From Candidatus Kapaibacterium sp. (GTDB taxonomy: Bacteria; Bacteroidota; Ignavibacteria; Kapaibacteriales; UBA2268), in the NCBI GenBank assembly GCA_026418625.1, contig JAOABA010000023.1, positions 1 through 41,072 on the forward strand: 41,072 nucleotides of DNA. Direction: 5' to 3'. Below, piece after piece: positions 14,976-24,570 of this stretch (position 1 is the first letter of the stretch; the number at the start of each line of letters is the position of its first letter). The position numbers and the translations under genes are program-made. A model generated the notes under the pieces. That model had not been told where the DNA came from and did not search any database. It saw only the letters and a list, made by a program, of their open reading frames with translations.

Positions 14976-15677
14976 TTATGTAATTATATTTCTCTCTTTA
15001 CAAATATTGAAAATCAAATCAATTATTTCTTGCTCACTAAAACTCTCACAATTAATCATAATGTCATAGAAATCTGATTCAGATTTCGATTTAAGGAGCA
15101 GCTTCATAAATTCAGAACGCTTGTATTCTGTTTGTTTAATTAAATCCATTGCTTCCTTACGTGTTAAGCCGAATCTCTCAGAAATTTTTTTAATTTTCCA
15201 TTCCAATGGAGCAAATAATTTAATATGGAAGGACTTTTCAATATCTGATGCTACTATACAGCTTCCTCGCCCTACAATAACAACATTTCCTTCTACAGCA
15301 TAACCTCTTATTACCTTTTTTATCGTAGCTATTATGTTGCTATCGCTAATATAGTATTTACCAATAAATGATAGAGATAAATCCTCTAAAAGACTTTTCT
15401 CACCTCCTGAAAAAATATGAGCAATATTTTCAGGCTTTGTTCTAAGTTCTTCTGCTGACTTTTCTAATATCTCCTTGCTTATCCATATCCATTTTTTATG
15501 TTTTTTATTTAATGACATATATTCATTGATTCTTTCAACCAATTTTTCTGCTATAAACCCTGCAGAACAGCCGTGGTCTCTGGATATTGTTATCACAGGT
15601 CCACCGCCCTTTTTAATACCTTCCTCTTGTTTTAATACTTTGGAAAGATACTTAACAAACTTATTTTCTTTTTCCAT
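14976..15677 (-). CDS. Cytidylate kinase-like family protein
   Basis: A 233-residue protein of the cytidylate-kinase-like (AAA_26-type) family. The N-terminus has VITISRDHGCSAGFIAEKLV, the altered P-loop-like motif of this family, then VEGNVVIVGRGSCIVAS, FHIKLFAPLEWKIKKISERF and GLTRKEAMDLIKQTE, typical nucleotide kinase elements. It differs from the essential Cmk, so the substrate is uncertain. The start at 15675-15677 has a perfect AGGAGG 5 nt upstream. It is divergent from the lipid A operon, with which it shares a 222-bp intergenic region. Confidence 0.8.
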   Translation of the reverse strand: MEKENKFVKYLSKVLKQEEGIKKGGGPVITISRDHGCSAGFIAEKLVERINEYMSLNKKHKKWIWISKEILEKSAEELRTKPENIAHIFSGGEKSLLEDLSLSFIGKYYISDSNIIATIKKVIRGYAVEGNVVIVGRGSCIVASDIEKSFHIKLFAPLEWKIKKISERFGLTRKEAMDLIKQTEYKRSEFMKLLLKSKSESDFYDIMINCESFSEQEIIDLIFNICKERNIIT

Positions 15678-15682
15678 AAAAA

Positions 15683-15688
15683 CCTCCT
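15683..15688 (-). promoter_or_regulatory. Perfect AGGAGG ribosome binding site
   Basis: AGGAGG with a 5-nt spacer before the ATG of the cytidylate-kinase-like gene, unusually strong for this window, where many genes lack a clear Shine-Dalgarno. It fixes that start. Confidence 0.7.
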
Positions 15689-15899
15689 AATAAAATGTTG
15701 TCAAACTTTTTGAAATAATTGTAGCGAAAATAGAAGTCATTTTTCTTCTGAATTTCAGAAAAAAAACTATCGAAAGCTTATACATATAAAATCCTCATAA
15801 ATTATTTACTGAGGTTTTGCTTAAATTAGTAATTTTTTAAATTAAAAAAAAGATTTAACTAAATAATTTTAATTACAAGAGAGAATTACTTTGTAAAGA

Positions 15900-17003
15900 A
15901 TGATAAAAAAGGTTTTCATTTCAGCAGGAGAGCAATCCGGTGATTTGCACGCTTCAAAGATGATGCGTCAAATGAAATCAATTAATAATAGTATTCAATT
16001 TTTTGGAATTGGTGGTGAATTGATGCAAAAGGAAGGTTTGAATTCTCTTGCTGATATTAAAGAAATTTCAGTTGTTGGTTTTTGGGAAGTAGCAAAGAAA
16101 ATTCTTTTCTTTAAGAATTTATTCAAAAAGTGCAAAGAGGTTCTCCTCAAAGAGAATATTCAACTATTCATCCCTGTTGATTATCCGGGATTTAATATTA
16201 AATTGGCAGGATTTTCTAAATCGAATGGTGTTAAAGTTGTCTATTATATCGCTCCTCAGCTTTGGGCTTGGGGAAAAAATAGAGCAATAAAGTTAAAAGA
16301 ATCTGTTGATAAATTGTTGGTTGTTTTTCCTTTTGAAGTTGATTATTTCAAATCATTCAATATTGATGCAATCTTTGTCGGACATCCTTTGCTTGATAAC
16401 CCAGAATTTCAAAATGCTCCTCTGCCTTTCGAGAAAAGACAAAATATGATTGCGATTCTACCCGGAAGCAGGCCTCAGGAATTAAAAAGGCATTTACCTA
16501 TTGTTCGTAAAATTTCTTCTGAAATAAAGAAAAGGAAACCCGAAATAAAATTTGGAACTTCATTGCCAGAAAATTTAGAAATCAACATAAAAAATAACTT
16601 TAATGAATTAAATGATTGGGAATATTTTCCTAATTCAATTGAATTGATGCAGAATAGTATTGCCGGAATAATAAAAGCTGGAACAACAAACCTTGAAGCA
16701 GCACTATGCGGTCTTCCCTTTGCTTTGTTTTACCAAACTTCGTTTATTTCTTATTTTTTGGGGAAGAAACTTATTAATCTTCCTTATTTATCAATAGTAA
16801 ATATTCTACACCAAGAGAGGATAATCGAAGAATATATTCAATCTGATATTAACCCAGTAAAAATCGCAGGCCACATCATTAATTTGATTGAATCAAAGGA
16901 AAAATATAATTTAATTCAAAACAAATTAATACAAATAAGACAAATGATAGGCGAACAAGGCGCCTCCAGAAAAGCCGCAGAAATTATTATGGAATATTTA
17001 TAG
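15900..17003 (+). CDS. lpxB: Lipid-A-disaccharide synthase
   Basis: Joins UDP-2,3-diacylglucosamine and lipid X to form the lipid A disaccharide at the inner membrane (GT19). The 367 residues show family motifs in order: ISAGEQSGDLHASKMM, GFWEV, YYIAPQLWAWGKNR, FVGHPLLD, IAILPGSRPQEL and the sugar-nucleotide site IIKAGTTNLEAALCGLP. Length is normal. The start ATG at 15900 is the first gene of a plus-strand operon containing a DUF374 acyltransferase and lpxK, which fits lipid A assembly. Its presence shows the cell makes lipopolysaccharide or a related lipid A. Confidence 0.95.
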   Translation: MIKKVFISAGEQSGDLHASKMMRQMKSINNSIQFFGIGGELMQKEGLNSLADIKEISVVGFWEVAKKILFFKNLFKKCKEVLLKENIQLFIPVDYPGFNIKLAGFSKSNGVKVVYYIAPQLWAWGKNRAIKLKESVDKLLVVFPFEVDYFKSFNIDAIFVGHPLLDNPEFQNAPLPFEKRQNMIAILPGSRPQELKRHLPIVRKISSEIKKRKPEIKFGTSLPENLEINIKNNFNELNDWEYFPNSIELMQNSIAGIIKAGTTNLEAALCGLPFALFYQTSFISYFLGKKLINLPYLSIVNILHQERIIEEYIQSDINPVKIAGHIINLIESKEKYNLIQNKLIQIRQMIGEQGASRKAAEIIMEYL

Positions 17004-17019
17004 GCGATAGAAACTGAAA

Positions 17020-17613
17020 TTGAAAATCAAAATATTGATATTCTTGATTGATTTATTTGCTAAAACTTGGAAATTTAAAATTACTAATAAGCCAAGTAAT
17101 TTTAATTCAGTTATAGCTTTTTGGCACGGGAAAATGCTTCCTGTCTGGTTTTTTTTCAAACAGCATAATCCTTTGGGTATAGTGTCATTAAGCAAGGACG
17201 GTGAGATTCTTTCGCAACTTCTGAATAAATGGAATTATAAACTAATCAGAGGCTCTTCATCAAAAGGAGGAAAAGAAGTCATAGAAAATGTTGTTAACGC
17301 CAATCATTTTGGACCTATTTTAATAACACCTGATGGACCTCGTGGTCCAAAGGAGGAAATGAAAGCCGGAGCTATTATAATTTCACAAAGAACAAGTAAA
17401 CCACTCATTCTGTGTGGTGTAGAAATATCAAAAAAAATTCTACTAAAAAAGAGCTGGGACAATTTCGAAATTCCTTTGCCTTTTACAAAAATTTGTATAA
17501 ATTTTTCTGATGAAATTTCTTTTGATAAGAAATTAGATTATGATGAAGTTAATGATCTAAGATTAGAACTTTCAAACAAATTAAAATTATTGAGTAAGTC
17601 TTTAGAAAATTAA
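17020..17613 (+). CDS. DUF374 family lysophospholipid/lipid A acyltransferase-like protein
   Basis: A 197-residue protein of the DUF374 branch of the acyltransferase superfamily. Motifs: FWHGKMLPVWFF, in which the His would be the catalytic base, KLIRGSSSKGGKEV and LITPDGPRGPKEEMKAGAI. The only in-frame starts are TTG at 17020 (used here) and CTG at 17014; no ATG is available before the conserved region. It lies between lpxB and lpxK with 4 bp to the latter, so a late acyl transfer to lipid A is the likely job. This is inference from position; DUF374 substrates are generally not proven. Confidence 0.8.
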   Translation: MKIKILIFLIDLFAKTWKFKITNKPSNFNSVIAFWHGKMLPVWFFFKQHNPLGIVSLSKDGEILSQLLNKWNYKLIRGSSSKGGKEVIENVVNANHFGPILITPDGPRGPKEEMKAGAIIISQRTSKPLILCGVEISKKILLKKSWDNFEIPLPFTKICINFSDEISFDKKLDYDEVNDLRLELSNKLKLLSKSLEN

Positions 17614-17617
17614 TCTA

Positions 17618-18625
17618 ATGCTAAAATTTCTTTCAAAAATATATGAATATTCAATTAAACGAATTAACAGTAGATTCGATAATAATGAAACTGACATTTA
17701 CAAACCATCCGTGCCTGTAATAAGCGTTGGTAATTTATCGCTTGGAGGTACTGGCAAAACTCCTTTTGTAATAATGCTGGGTAAATTTTTGAAAGAAAAA
17801 AATTTAAATATAGGAATTATAGGTAAAGGCTATAAGAGACAATCAAGAGGTGAATTATTAGTTTCTGATGGAAAAGAAATTAAAACTACACCTGAAAATG
17901 CTGGTGATGAAATGTTTCTGTTAGCTCAAAAGCTGAAAGCTCCAGTTTTAATTCACAACGAAAAATACCTTGCAGCCAAATCTATTGAAAGTTTATTTAA
18001 TTTAGACTGTATTTTACTTGATGATGGTTTTCAACATAGAAAACTACACCGTAATGTTGACATTGTTTTACTTGATGATAAGACACTTAGAAATCCTAAT
18101 CTTATACCAAAAGGCAGACTTAGAGAACCTATTAGCTCATTAAATAGGGCTGACATTTTATGTTTAATGGACATAAATTTTGATAGATATTCTATTATAT
18201 TAAGTGAATTTCAAGATAAATTAATTATTGAATGCGAAAAAAAAATATCAATGATTTATAACTTGTTCAACAATTCATCACTTGATGGAAACTCAAAATA
18301 TGAATTTCTTGCTATTTCTGGGATAGGAAATCCTGAGAGTTTTCATCAGCTTTTATCTAAAAATTCAATTATTATCAAAGATAAAATTAATTTCATTGAT
18401 CACTATAATTACAATTTAAATTCGGTGAAATATATAATTTCAAAATGTAACAAAAACCATATAAATTATATTATTACTACTGAGAAAGACGCAATAAAAT
18501 TAAAAAACTATGGCGAACTTTTTGCTGAACATAAAATTGAGTTTTATGTTGCAAATTTGGATATAATAATAAAAAATAATAAAGAAGAATTTTTCGACTA
18601 TATTATGAACAAAATAAACAAATGA
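17618..18625 (+). CDS. lpxK: Tetraacyldisaccharide 4'-kinase
   Basis: Phosphorylates the 4' position of the lipid A disaccharide at the inner membrane. 335 residues. The Walker A region is PVISVGNLSLGGTGKTPFVI; later motifs LDDGFQHRKLHRNVDIVLLD and PKGRLREPISSLNRAD are characteristic of LpxK. The C-terminal part has NYIITTEKDAIKL, also conserved. It starts 4 bp after the acyltransferase gene and its stop overlaps the next start by 4 bp (ATGA), so the operon is translationally coupled. Confidence 0.95.
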   Translation: MLKFLSKIYEYSIKRINSRFDNNETDIYKPSVPVISVGNLSLGGTGKTPFVIMLGKFLKEKNLNIGIIGKGYKRQSRGELLVSDGKEIKTTPENAGDEMFLLAQKLKAPVLIHNEKYLAAKSIESLFNLDCILLDDGFQHRKLHRNVDIVLLDDKTLRNPNLIPKGRLREPISSLNRADILCLMDINFDRYSIILSEFQDKLIIECEKKISMIYNLFNNSSLDGNSKYEFLAISGIGNPESFHQLLSKNSIIIKDKINFIDHYNYNLNSVKYIISKCNKNHINYIITTEKDAIKLKNYGELFAEHKIEFYVANLDIIIKNNKEEFFDYIMNKINK

Positions 18626-19416
18626 AAATAAGCGAAAAAATAGTTTTTATTCTTTTGATAATCTTTGTCTTTTCGTCTTGTTCAGAGCAAAAGACAGTCA
18701 AAATAGCCCTATCTAAAGGAAAAGGATCGCCTTCTTATGAAAAATACACAGAATGGCTAAAGTCAATAAATGATAAAATCGAATGTGTTGACCTGTATCA
18801 TCTTGAATTCGATTCAGCGATGAAGGTCTTAGATGAATGTGATGGATTGCTTCTGACTGGTGGTCCTGATGTTCACCCCGGTAGATATGATAAACTTTAT
18901 GATACAAGCAGATGCGAAATAGATGAAGCAAGAGATACTTTAGAATTTGCTTTAATTAAAAAAGCCTTTGATAAAAATTTACCTATTCTTGGCATTTGCC
19001 GTGGTCAGCAAATACTTAATGTTGCATTAGGTGGTTCATTAATAGTTGATATTCCTCAAGATGTCGGGACAAAAGTCATTCATCGTTGTGATAATCCCGA
19101 TAGTTGCTTTCATAAAGTTAAAATTCAAAAAAATTCATTACTACATCTATTGGTTAATATCAATGAAGGTATAGTTAATACAAATCATCATCAGGCAATT
19201 GAAAGAATTTCTAATGATTTGATGGCAACTTCCTTTACCGATGATGGTATTATTGAGTCAGTAGAATGGAAAGATAAAGTGGGTAAACCATTTTTACTTG
19301 CTATTCAATGGCACCCAGAAAGAATGAATAAGGAGAATCCTTTGTCCTTAGCCATAGGGGAGGCTTTCTTGGATAATGTATTTAAGCACAAAAACAAAAA
19401 ATTAGCAAAGAAATAA
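18622..19416 (+). CDS. Lipoprotein of the gamma-glutamyl-gamma-aminobutyrate hydrolase (peptidase C26) family
   Basis: 264 residues. The N-terminus is a lipoprotein signal (VFILLIIFVFSSC, lipidated Cys20), unusual for this normally cytoplasmic class I amidotransferase family. The catalytic triad is complete: Cys126 in LGICRGQQILNVALGG, His231 and Glu233 in AIQWHPER; NTNHHQAIERIS is also conserved. It should hydrolyse gamma-glutamyl bonds, possibly in peptidoglycan-derived peptides (gamma-D-Glu), given the envelope location and operon. The start overlaps the lpxK stop by 4 bp. Confidence 0.85.
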   Translation: MKISEKIVFILLIIFVFSSCSEQKTVKIALSKGKGSPSYEKYTEWLKSINDKIECVDLYHLEFDSAMKVLDECDGLLLTGGPDVHPGRYDKLYDTSRCEIDEARDTLEFALIKKAFDKNLPILGICRGQQILNVALGGSLIVDIPQDVGTKVIHRCDNPDSCFHKVKIQKNSLLHLLVNINEGIVNTNHHQAIERISNDLMATSFTDDGIIESVEWKDKVGKPFLLAIQWHPERMNKENPLSLAIGEAFLDNVFKHKNKKLAKK

Positions 19417-19430
19417 TTTTGTGATTTATT

Positions 19431-19985
19431 ATGAAAACTTGGCCTGTTCCAAATAGCTACTCGAAAAAATTACCTGAAAAAGGTTCAATGGGAAGTTTTT
19501 GGGAAAATCGAGGTGACAGACATCATTCCGGTGTTGATATTTTTGCACCCCCCGGCTCAGAAGTGATTGCCTGTGATAGTGGCTATGTTATAGACGTGGG
19601 TGAATTTCAAGTCTCTGAAAAATCTCAATATATTAACAAATCTTATTTTGTCTCAATAAAGACAGAGGATAATTTTATTTATAAGTATGCAGAACTTTCT
19701 GAAGTTTATGTAAATATGGGGGATTATGTATTAGAAGGCACTCCTATAGGTAAAATTGACACAATCATCAATCCCGATAAACTTGATTATAAGACACCGG
19801 ATTATATTTTTGATATGGTCGAGGAAAATAAATTATCTATGCTTCACCTCGAAATATATTTAGCACCAATTACGGAAGTAAAACCTTATGATAGCGGAAA
19901 TTTCCTTGGTGATGAAAAGCCTTATTCTTTGATAGATCCCGGATTTTTCCTTAATGGTTCAAGAAGAAAGAATAAAAAAGATTAA
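19431..19985 (+). CDS. M23 (LytM-like) family protein with degenerate active site
   Basis: 184 residues without a signal peptide. The M23 fold is clear: GDRHHSGVDIFAPPGSEVIA (HxxxD metal ligands His32, Asp36), then YAELSEVYVNMGDYVLEGTP (family YgHLs..vkvGd.V..Gq.) and MLHLEIYL (family HLHFE). Zinc ligand His139 is kept, but the two other histidines of active LytM peptidases are replaced by Glu88 and Met137. It therefore probably lacks normal endopeptidase activity and may bind peptidoglycan precursors or regulate. It lies 14 bp after the C26 lipoprotein gene, last in the lipid A operon, and converges on purL with 9 bp between. Confidence 0.8.
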   Translation: MKTWPVPNSYSKKLPEKGSMGSFWENRGDRHHSGVDIFAPPGSEVIACDSGYVIDVGEFQVSEKSQYINKSYFVSIKTEDNFIYKYAELSEVYVNMGDYVLEGTPIGKIDTIINPDKLDYKTPDYIFDMVEENKLSMLHLEIYLAPITEVKPYDSGNFLGDEKPYSLIDPGFFLNGSRRKNKKD

Positions 19986-19994
19986 TTCCAAAAA

Positions 19995-22238
19995 TTATTC
20001 GAAATATTTCGGAATGGCTTCTTCGTAAACTTTTACCAATTCTTCGTTTGTTGTTTCGATAACCCCGTCAATTATAAATGAATTCTTACTTACGACTCCA
20101 AGATAATAACATTCTAAATTATTGTTACGACATAAAATATTAAACTCATTTTCTTTTTCAGGTGAAATTGTAACGATAATTCTTGATTGTGATTCACCAA
20201 AAAGTGACCCGAAAGAATGATAGTTTAATTTGATTTCAGCTCCTAACTTGTTTTTTGAAAATATAGACTTCTCAGCTAAACAAATTGCCAATCCTCCCTC
20301 ACTACAATCATGAGCCGAATTGATTAAATCCCTTTTTATTGCTGTTAGAATAGTTTTTTGTAAAATACCTTCTTCTTCAAGGTTCAATTGTGGGCATTTT
20401 CCAATAGTTTCTCCTAATAATAATTTCACAACCTCAGACCCACCAAGCTCAGAACGGTTATTACCAACCAAGAAAATTAAATCTCCTTCATTTTTAAATC
20501 CTGCCTGACATATATGTTCTAAATTATCAATAATACCAAGCATACCTATCGTTGGAGTAGGGAAAATTGCTCGGTTACGGGATTCATTATGAAAGCTGAC
20601 ATTTCCACCTGTTACGGGAGTATTGAAAAATCTACAGGCATCACCCATACCACGAATTGCCTCGCTAAATGTCCAATAAACTTCAGGGTCATAAGGATTT
20701 CCGAAATTCAAGCAATTTGTTATAGCTATTGGTTCAGCTCCAACACAGGCAACATTCCTTGCGGCTTCTGCTACGGCTATCATAGCACCCACATAAGGAT
20801 TCAAATAAACATAGCGACTATTGCAATCAACACTAAGGGCTATACCTTTTCCAGACAATTCTTTTAATCTCATTACTGCTGCATCACCTTTAATGCTAAT
20901 AGTGTTTGTTCTCACCTGAGAATCATATTGTTCAAAAACCCATCTCTTTGAAGCAATATTCGGAGAGGATAATAATTTCCAAAAAGCATCATTAAAATTG
21001 ATATTGCTTTGTTTTAGTCTATCTTCAAGCTTAGAATCACTTATTTTGTCATTTTCATCTATATAGTCTGGCTTTTTTGTTTCTCTATCATATTGTGGAG
21101 CACCACCACCCAAAACCAAGCTTTCTGCTGGTAAATTACAAACCTTATTTCCTGAATGGAATATTTCAAGTATGCCTGTATCAGTAACATAACCGATTTG
21201 AGTAATTGGGACATCCCATTTTTTGCATATCTCAATGGCTCTATCAACCTTATTTTCGTCAATGATGAAAAGCATTCTCTCTTGCGATTCAGAGAGCATA
21301 ATTTCGTAAGGTGTCATTCCTTTTTCTCTTAATGGAACTTTATCCAAGTCAACCACCATTCCAGAATTCCCCCTTGCACTCATCTCAGATGTTGAGCAGG
21401 AAATTCCAGCAGCACCCATATCCTGCACTCCAACAACCACACCATTTTTTATAAGTTCCAAAGTGGCTTCAAGCAGAAGCTTTTCTGCAAAAGGGTCTCC
21501 AACCTGAACAGTGGGTCTCATATCATCAGTTTTTTCATCAAATTCACGAGAGGCAAGGAGTGATGCCCCGTGAATACCGTCACGACCAGTAGAACTTCCA
21601 ACAATGAAAACAGGGTTACCTTTCCCCTTTGCTGATGCTTTAGCTATTCTATCAGTTCTAACAATTCCAACAGCCATAGCATTAACCAGAGGATTATCGA
21701 AATAACAATCATCAAAGTAAATTTCACCTGCAACGGTTGGAACCCCAAAAGAGTTGCCATAATGGCTTATACCGCCAACAACTCCTTTTACCAAATATTT
21801 CACCCTGTCGGATGAGAGCTCTCCAAACCTAAGAGAATTTAAGGCTGCAATTGGGCGAGCTCCCATAGAAAATATATCCCTTAAAATACCCCCAACACCG
21901 GTTGCGGCTCCTTGAAAAGGTTCTATTGCTGATGGGTGATTATGGCTCTCAATTTTAAAACAAATAGCATATCCACCACCAATATCAACTAATCCGGCAT
22001 TTTCTTCACCAGCCTCAACTAAAAGTCTGCTTCCTTTTCTTGGCAGTGTCTTTAGTAATTTTATTGAGTTTTTATATGAGCAATGCTCGCTCCACATTAC
22101 TCCAAACACTCCAATTTCAGTGTATGTTGGAGTTCTTCCTAATATTGATAGTATTTTATTATATTCACTTTCTGTTAATCCACATTCAAGTGCAGTTTCA
22201 AGTGTTACCTCTATTTCACTATATAGGTTATTTTCCAT
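19995..22238 (-). CDS. purL: Phosphoribosylformylglycinamidine synthase subunit II
   Basis: The small-type PurL (747 residues) that converts FGAR to FGAM with ATP and ammonia delivered by PurQ. Motifs: GVMWSEHCSYKNS near the N-terminus, CFKIESHNHPSAIEPFQGAA, GVGGILRDIFSMGARPIA, DMGAAGISCSTSEMSARG and MLSESQERML, and in the second half CVGAEPIAITNCLNFGNP and SAHDCSEGGLA. Both ADP-forming halves are complete. PurQ and PurS are not in the window. It is divergent from the TetR-efflux operon. Confidence 0.97.
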   Translation of the reverse strand: MENNLYSEIEVTLETALECGLTESEYNKILSILGRTPTYTEIGVFGVMWSEHCSYKNSIKLLKTLPRKGSRLLVEAGEENAGLVDIGGGYAICFKIESHNHPSAIEPFQGAATGVGGILRDIFSMGARPIAALNSLRFGELSSDRVKYLVKGVVGGISHYGNSFGVPTVAGEIYFDDCYFDNPLVNAMAVGIVRTDRIAKASAKGKGNPVFIVGSSTGRDGIHGASLLASREFDEKTDDMRPTVQVGDPFAEKLLLEATLELIKNGVVVGVQDMGAAGISCSTSEMSARGNSGMVVDLDKVPLREKGMTPYEIMLSESQERMLFIIDENKVDRAIEICKKWDVPITQIGYVTDTGILEIFHSGNKVCNLPAESLVLGGGAPQYDRETKKPDYIDENDKISDSKLEDRLKQSNINFNDAFWKLLSSPNIASKRWVFEQYDSQVRTNTISIKGDAAVMRLKELSGKGIALSVDCNSRYVYLNPYVGAMIAVAEAARNVACVGAEPIAITNCLNFGNPYDPEVYWTFSEAIRGMGDACRFFNTPVTGGNVSFHNESRNRAIFPTPTIGMLGIIDNLEHICQAGFKNEGDLIFLVGNNRSELGGSEVVKLLLGETIGKCPQLNLEEEGILQKTILTAIKRDLINSAHDCSEGGLAICLAEKSIFSKNKLGAEIKLNYHSFGSLFGESQSRIIVTISPEKENEFNILCRNNNLECYYLGVVSKNSFIIDGVIETTNEELVKVYEEAIPKYFE

Positions 22239-22455
22239 TTTGAACTCGTGTTTTTATATTTAGAAAAAACAAAATTAAGATTAATTTTACATATTTTTTC
22301 AGAATAAAAATAAACAAATCAATCAACAACATCTGGTTACAAAAGATTAAGTTAACAATTACTTTTAGACATTTTTAGCGTAAAACAAGAGATTTTCTTT
22401 GGAAACGAAAATAATTTGTGCTATTTTGGAAACTCGAAACACTAAAAAAGTTTTT

Positions 22456-23106
22456 ATGGTTTTTATGTTAACAGATTTTCAATTAAAAATAATAAAACAT
22501 TCAGCTGAATTATTTTCTAAGCAAGGGTTTACAGCAGTTAAAACTGATGAAATTGCTCAAAAACTTGCAATTAGTAAAAAAACTCTTTACGAAAATTTTG
22601 AATCGAAAGAAGAAATTCTCAGAACTGCTGTAGATTATTTCTTAAAAAATATCGATGTTGAGCTTCAAGCAATTAATCAAAGGCTTGAAAACTCAAGTGG
22701 GGAGGATCTCATAGAAATATTAATCGATTTATGGGATATTGAAATACAATCATTAAAAATATTTACTAATGAGCTAATCAAAGATATTATCAGACTCTTC
22801 CCTGATTTATGGGATTTAATTATGAATTTCAGGGATGAAAGATTCAAACTCTATTTTAATAAAATTTACTCTATGGGAATTGATCAAGGAATTATTAGAA
22901 AAGATATCAGCGAAGATATTCTATATCTTATTTTTAATTACTCAACGAAACACATTATGATTCCAGATATTATCAAAGATTTACCTTTATCAACAAAAAA
23001 TGTTATGGAGCAAATATTTCAAATAATTCTTTCGGGTGCTTTAACCCCGGAATATCAGAATAAATATTATCAAAAATTAGGAACAAATAATCAAGTTAAA
23101 CAATAG
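22456..23106 (+). CDS. TetR family transcriptional regulator
   Basis: About 216 residues. The N-terminal helix-turn-helix matches TetR: IIKHSAELFSKQGFTAVKTD, EIAQKLAISKKTLYENFESK and EEILRTAV. The C-terminal ligand-binding part is helical and not assignable to a known inducer. The frame is open from a TTG at 22399, but those 19 residues are outside the family; I use the ATG at 22456, and the ATG at 22465 (MLTDFQLK) is equally possible. It lies 10 bp before the TolC-like gene, so it is cotranscribed with the efflux genes it probably represses. Confidence 0.85.
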   Translation: MVFMLTDFQLKIIKHSAELFSKQGFTAVKTDEIAQKLAISKKTLYENFESKEEILRTAVDYFLKNIDVELQAINQRLENSSGEDLIEILIDLWDIEIQSLKIFTNELIKDIIRLFPDLWDLIMNFRDERFKLYFNKIYSMGIDQGIIRKDISEDILYLIFNYSTKHIMIPDIIKDLPLSTKNVMEQIFQIILSGALTPEYQNKYYQKLGTNNQVKQ

Positions 23107-23116
23107 ATTATATGCT

Positions 23117-24550
23117 ATGAGAAATTCAATCAAATTTATCAAATTGTTGTTAATACTGATTTTTAGTGTCATATCAGCTTATTCTCAAACTTTAAATCTA
23201 AATTTAGATGAAGCAATAAATTTAGCTTTAGAGAACAACCGAGAGATTTTAACTGCTGATTTAGATGTTAAAAAAGCGAATGCTGCTGTTCGAGAGGCTT
23301 ATGGATATGCCTTGCCGAGTGTTGATTTTAGTGCTTCTTTCACTCATTTTCTTCAAAAACCTGTGATGTTTTTCCCGGATTTTGAAGCTCTGCTGGGCAA
23401 TTCAGTTTATGGTATATTATTTAATGAAAAACTGCTCCCAAGAGATAATAGTAAATTTAAATCGATGCAGTTTACAAAACAGTCTTTTGCTTTGGCTAAC
23501 TCTTTCAGCACAAAAGCACAAGTTTCTCAAATACTTTTCAATTCAACAGTTCTGGAAGGAATTGGTGCTTCAAGTATCTATCTTCAATTAGCAAAAGAAA
23601 ATGTTTTTAACAAAGCTTCCCAAACTATTTTGAATGTCAAAAAGGCTTTCTACGGAGCCTTACTGACTAAAGAAATGGCTGCCATTATGGAAGCAAGCTT
23701 GATAAATGCTCAAAATAATCTAAACAATATCAAAGCACTAAAAAAGCAGGGTATTATTTCGGAATATGACTCTTTGCAAGTAGAAGTTATGGTTGAAAAT
23801 CTAAAACCATTGGTTCTTCAACTTAATAATGCTTATAAAACCAGTTTGGATGCATTGAAACTTGCAATTGGTATTGATCCAAAAACCGAGATTGTTATTA
23901 ACGGAATGATTGAATATAACGAACAGCAAATAAACGACATTGAAAATTTAATTCAAACTGCATATAAAAACAATTTAACTCTTAAAACTTTAGAACTTAA
24001 AAAAAAGGTGGATGAAGCTTTTGTCAACGTGGAACGTTCAAGTCTTTACCCATCTTTATATGCTTTTGGAAGCTTTGAGTTTGCTGGTTCTTCTGACAAA
24101 CTAAATTTCGACACATACAACTCATCTGTGGTTGGTATTGGATTGTCCATAAACTTGTTTCAGGGAAATAGAACAAATCAAAAAATAGAACAATCCAAAG
24201 TTACTGTCAACCAAACCGAAATGACTATAAATTCAATGAAAGATGTAATTTCATTCCAGTTAAGAACAACTTATAATGATCTTAATAGGATAAAAACTTT
24301 GATTGAATCACAAAAAAGCAATGTTGCTCTTGCCGATAAAGCCTATCAAATTTCTTTAGTCAGATATAAAGAAGGAACCGGAACCCAACTTGAAATTCAA
24401 AACTCAGAATTAGCTTTACGTCAGGCAAAGACTAATTTACTGCAATCTCTTTATGATTATAATATCGCAATGATTGAAATTGATAACCTGATAGGAAATG
24501 TCAATAAAGCTTATTTAACAAAATTCGAATCAAAATGGAAAAATTATTAA
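23117..24550 (+). CDS. TolC-family outer membrane efflux channel
   Basis: 477 residues with a signal peptide ending SAYSQ. The body has the two TolC/OEP repeats: LNLDEAINLALENNREILTA at the N-terminus and VALADKAYQISLVRYKEG followed by ALRQAKTNLLQSLYDYNIAM at the C-terminus, with long helical hairpins and strand regions (YPSLYAFGSFEFAGSS). It forms the outer membrane duct for the adaptor and RND pump encoded directly downstream (20 bp gap to the adaptor). Confidence 0.93.
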   Translation: MRNSIKFIKLLLILIFSVISAYSQTLNLNLDEAINLALENNREILTADLDVKKANAAVREAYGYALPSVDFSASFTHFLQKPVMFFPDFEALLGNSVYGILFNEKLLPRDNSKFKSMQFTKQSFALANSFSTKAQVSQILFNSTVLEGIGASSIYLQLAKENVFNKASQTILNVKKAFYGALLTKEMAAIMEASLINAQNNLNNIKALKKQGIISEYDSLQVEVMVENLKPLVLQLNNAYKTSLDALKLAIGIDPKTEIVINGMIEYNEQQINDIENLIQTAYKNNLTLKTLELKKKVDEAFVNVERSSLYPSLYAFGSFEFAGSSDKLNFDTYNSSVVGIGLSINLFQGNRTNQKIEQSKVTVNQTEMTINSMKDVISFQLRTTYNDLNRIKTLIESQKSNVALADKAYQISLVRYKEGTGTQLEIQNSELALRQAKTNLLQSLYDYNIAMIEIDNLIGNVNKAYLTKFESKWKNY

Positions 24551-24570
24551 ACTAATAAATAGGTGTTAAA

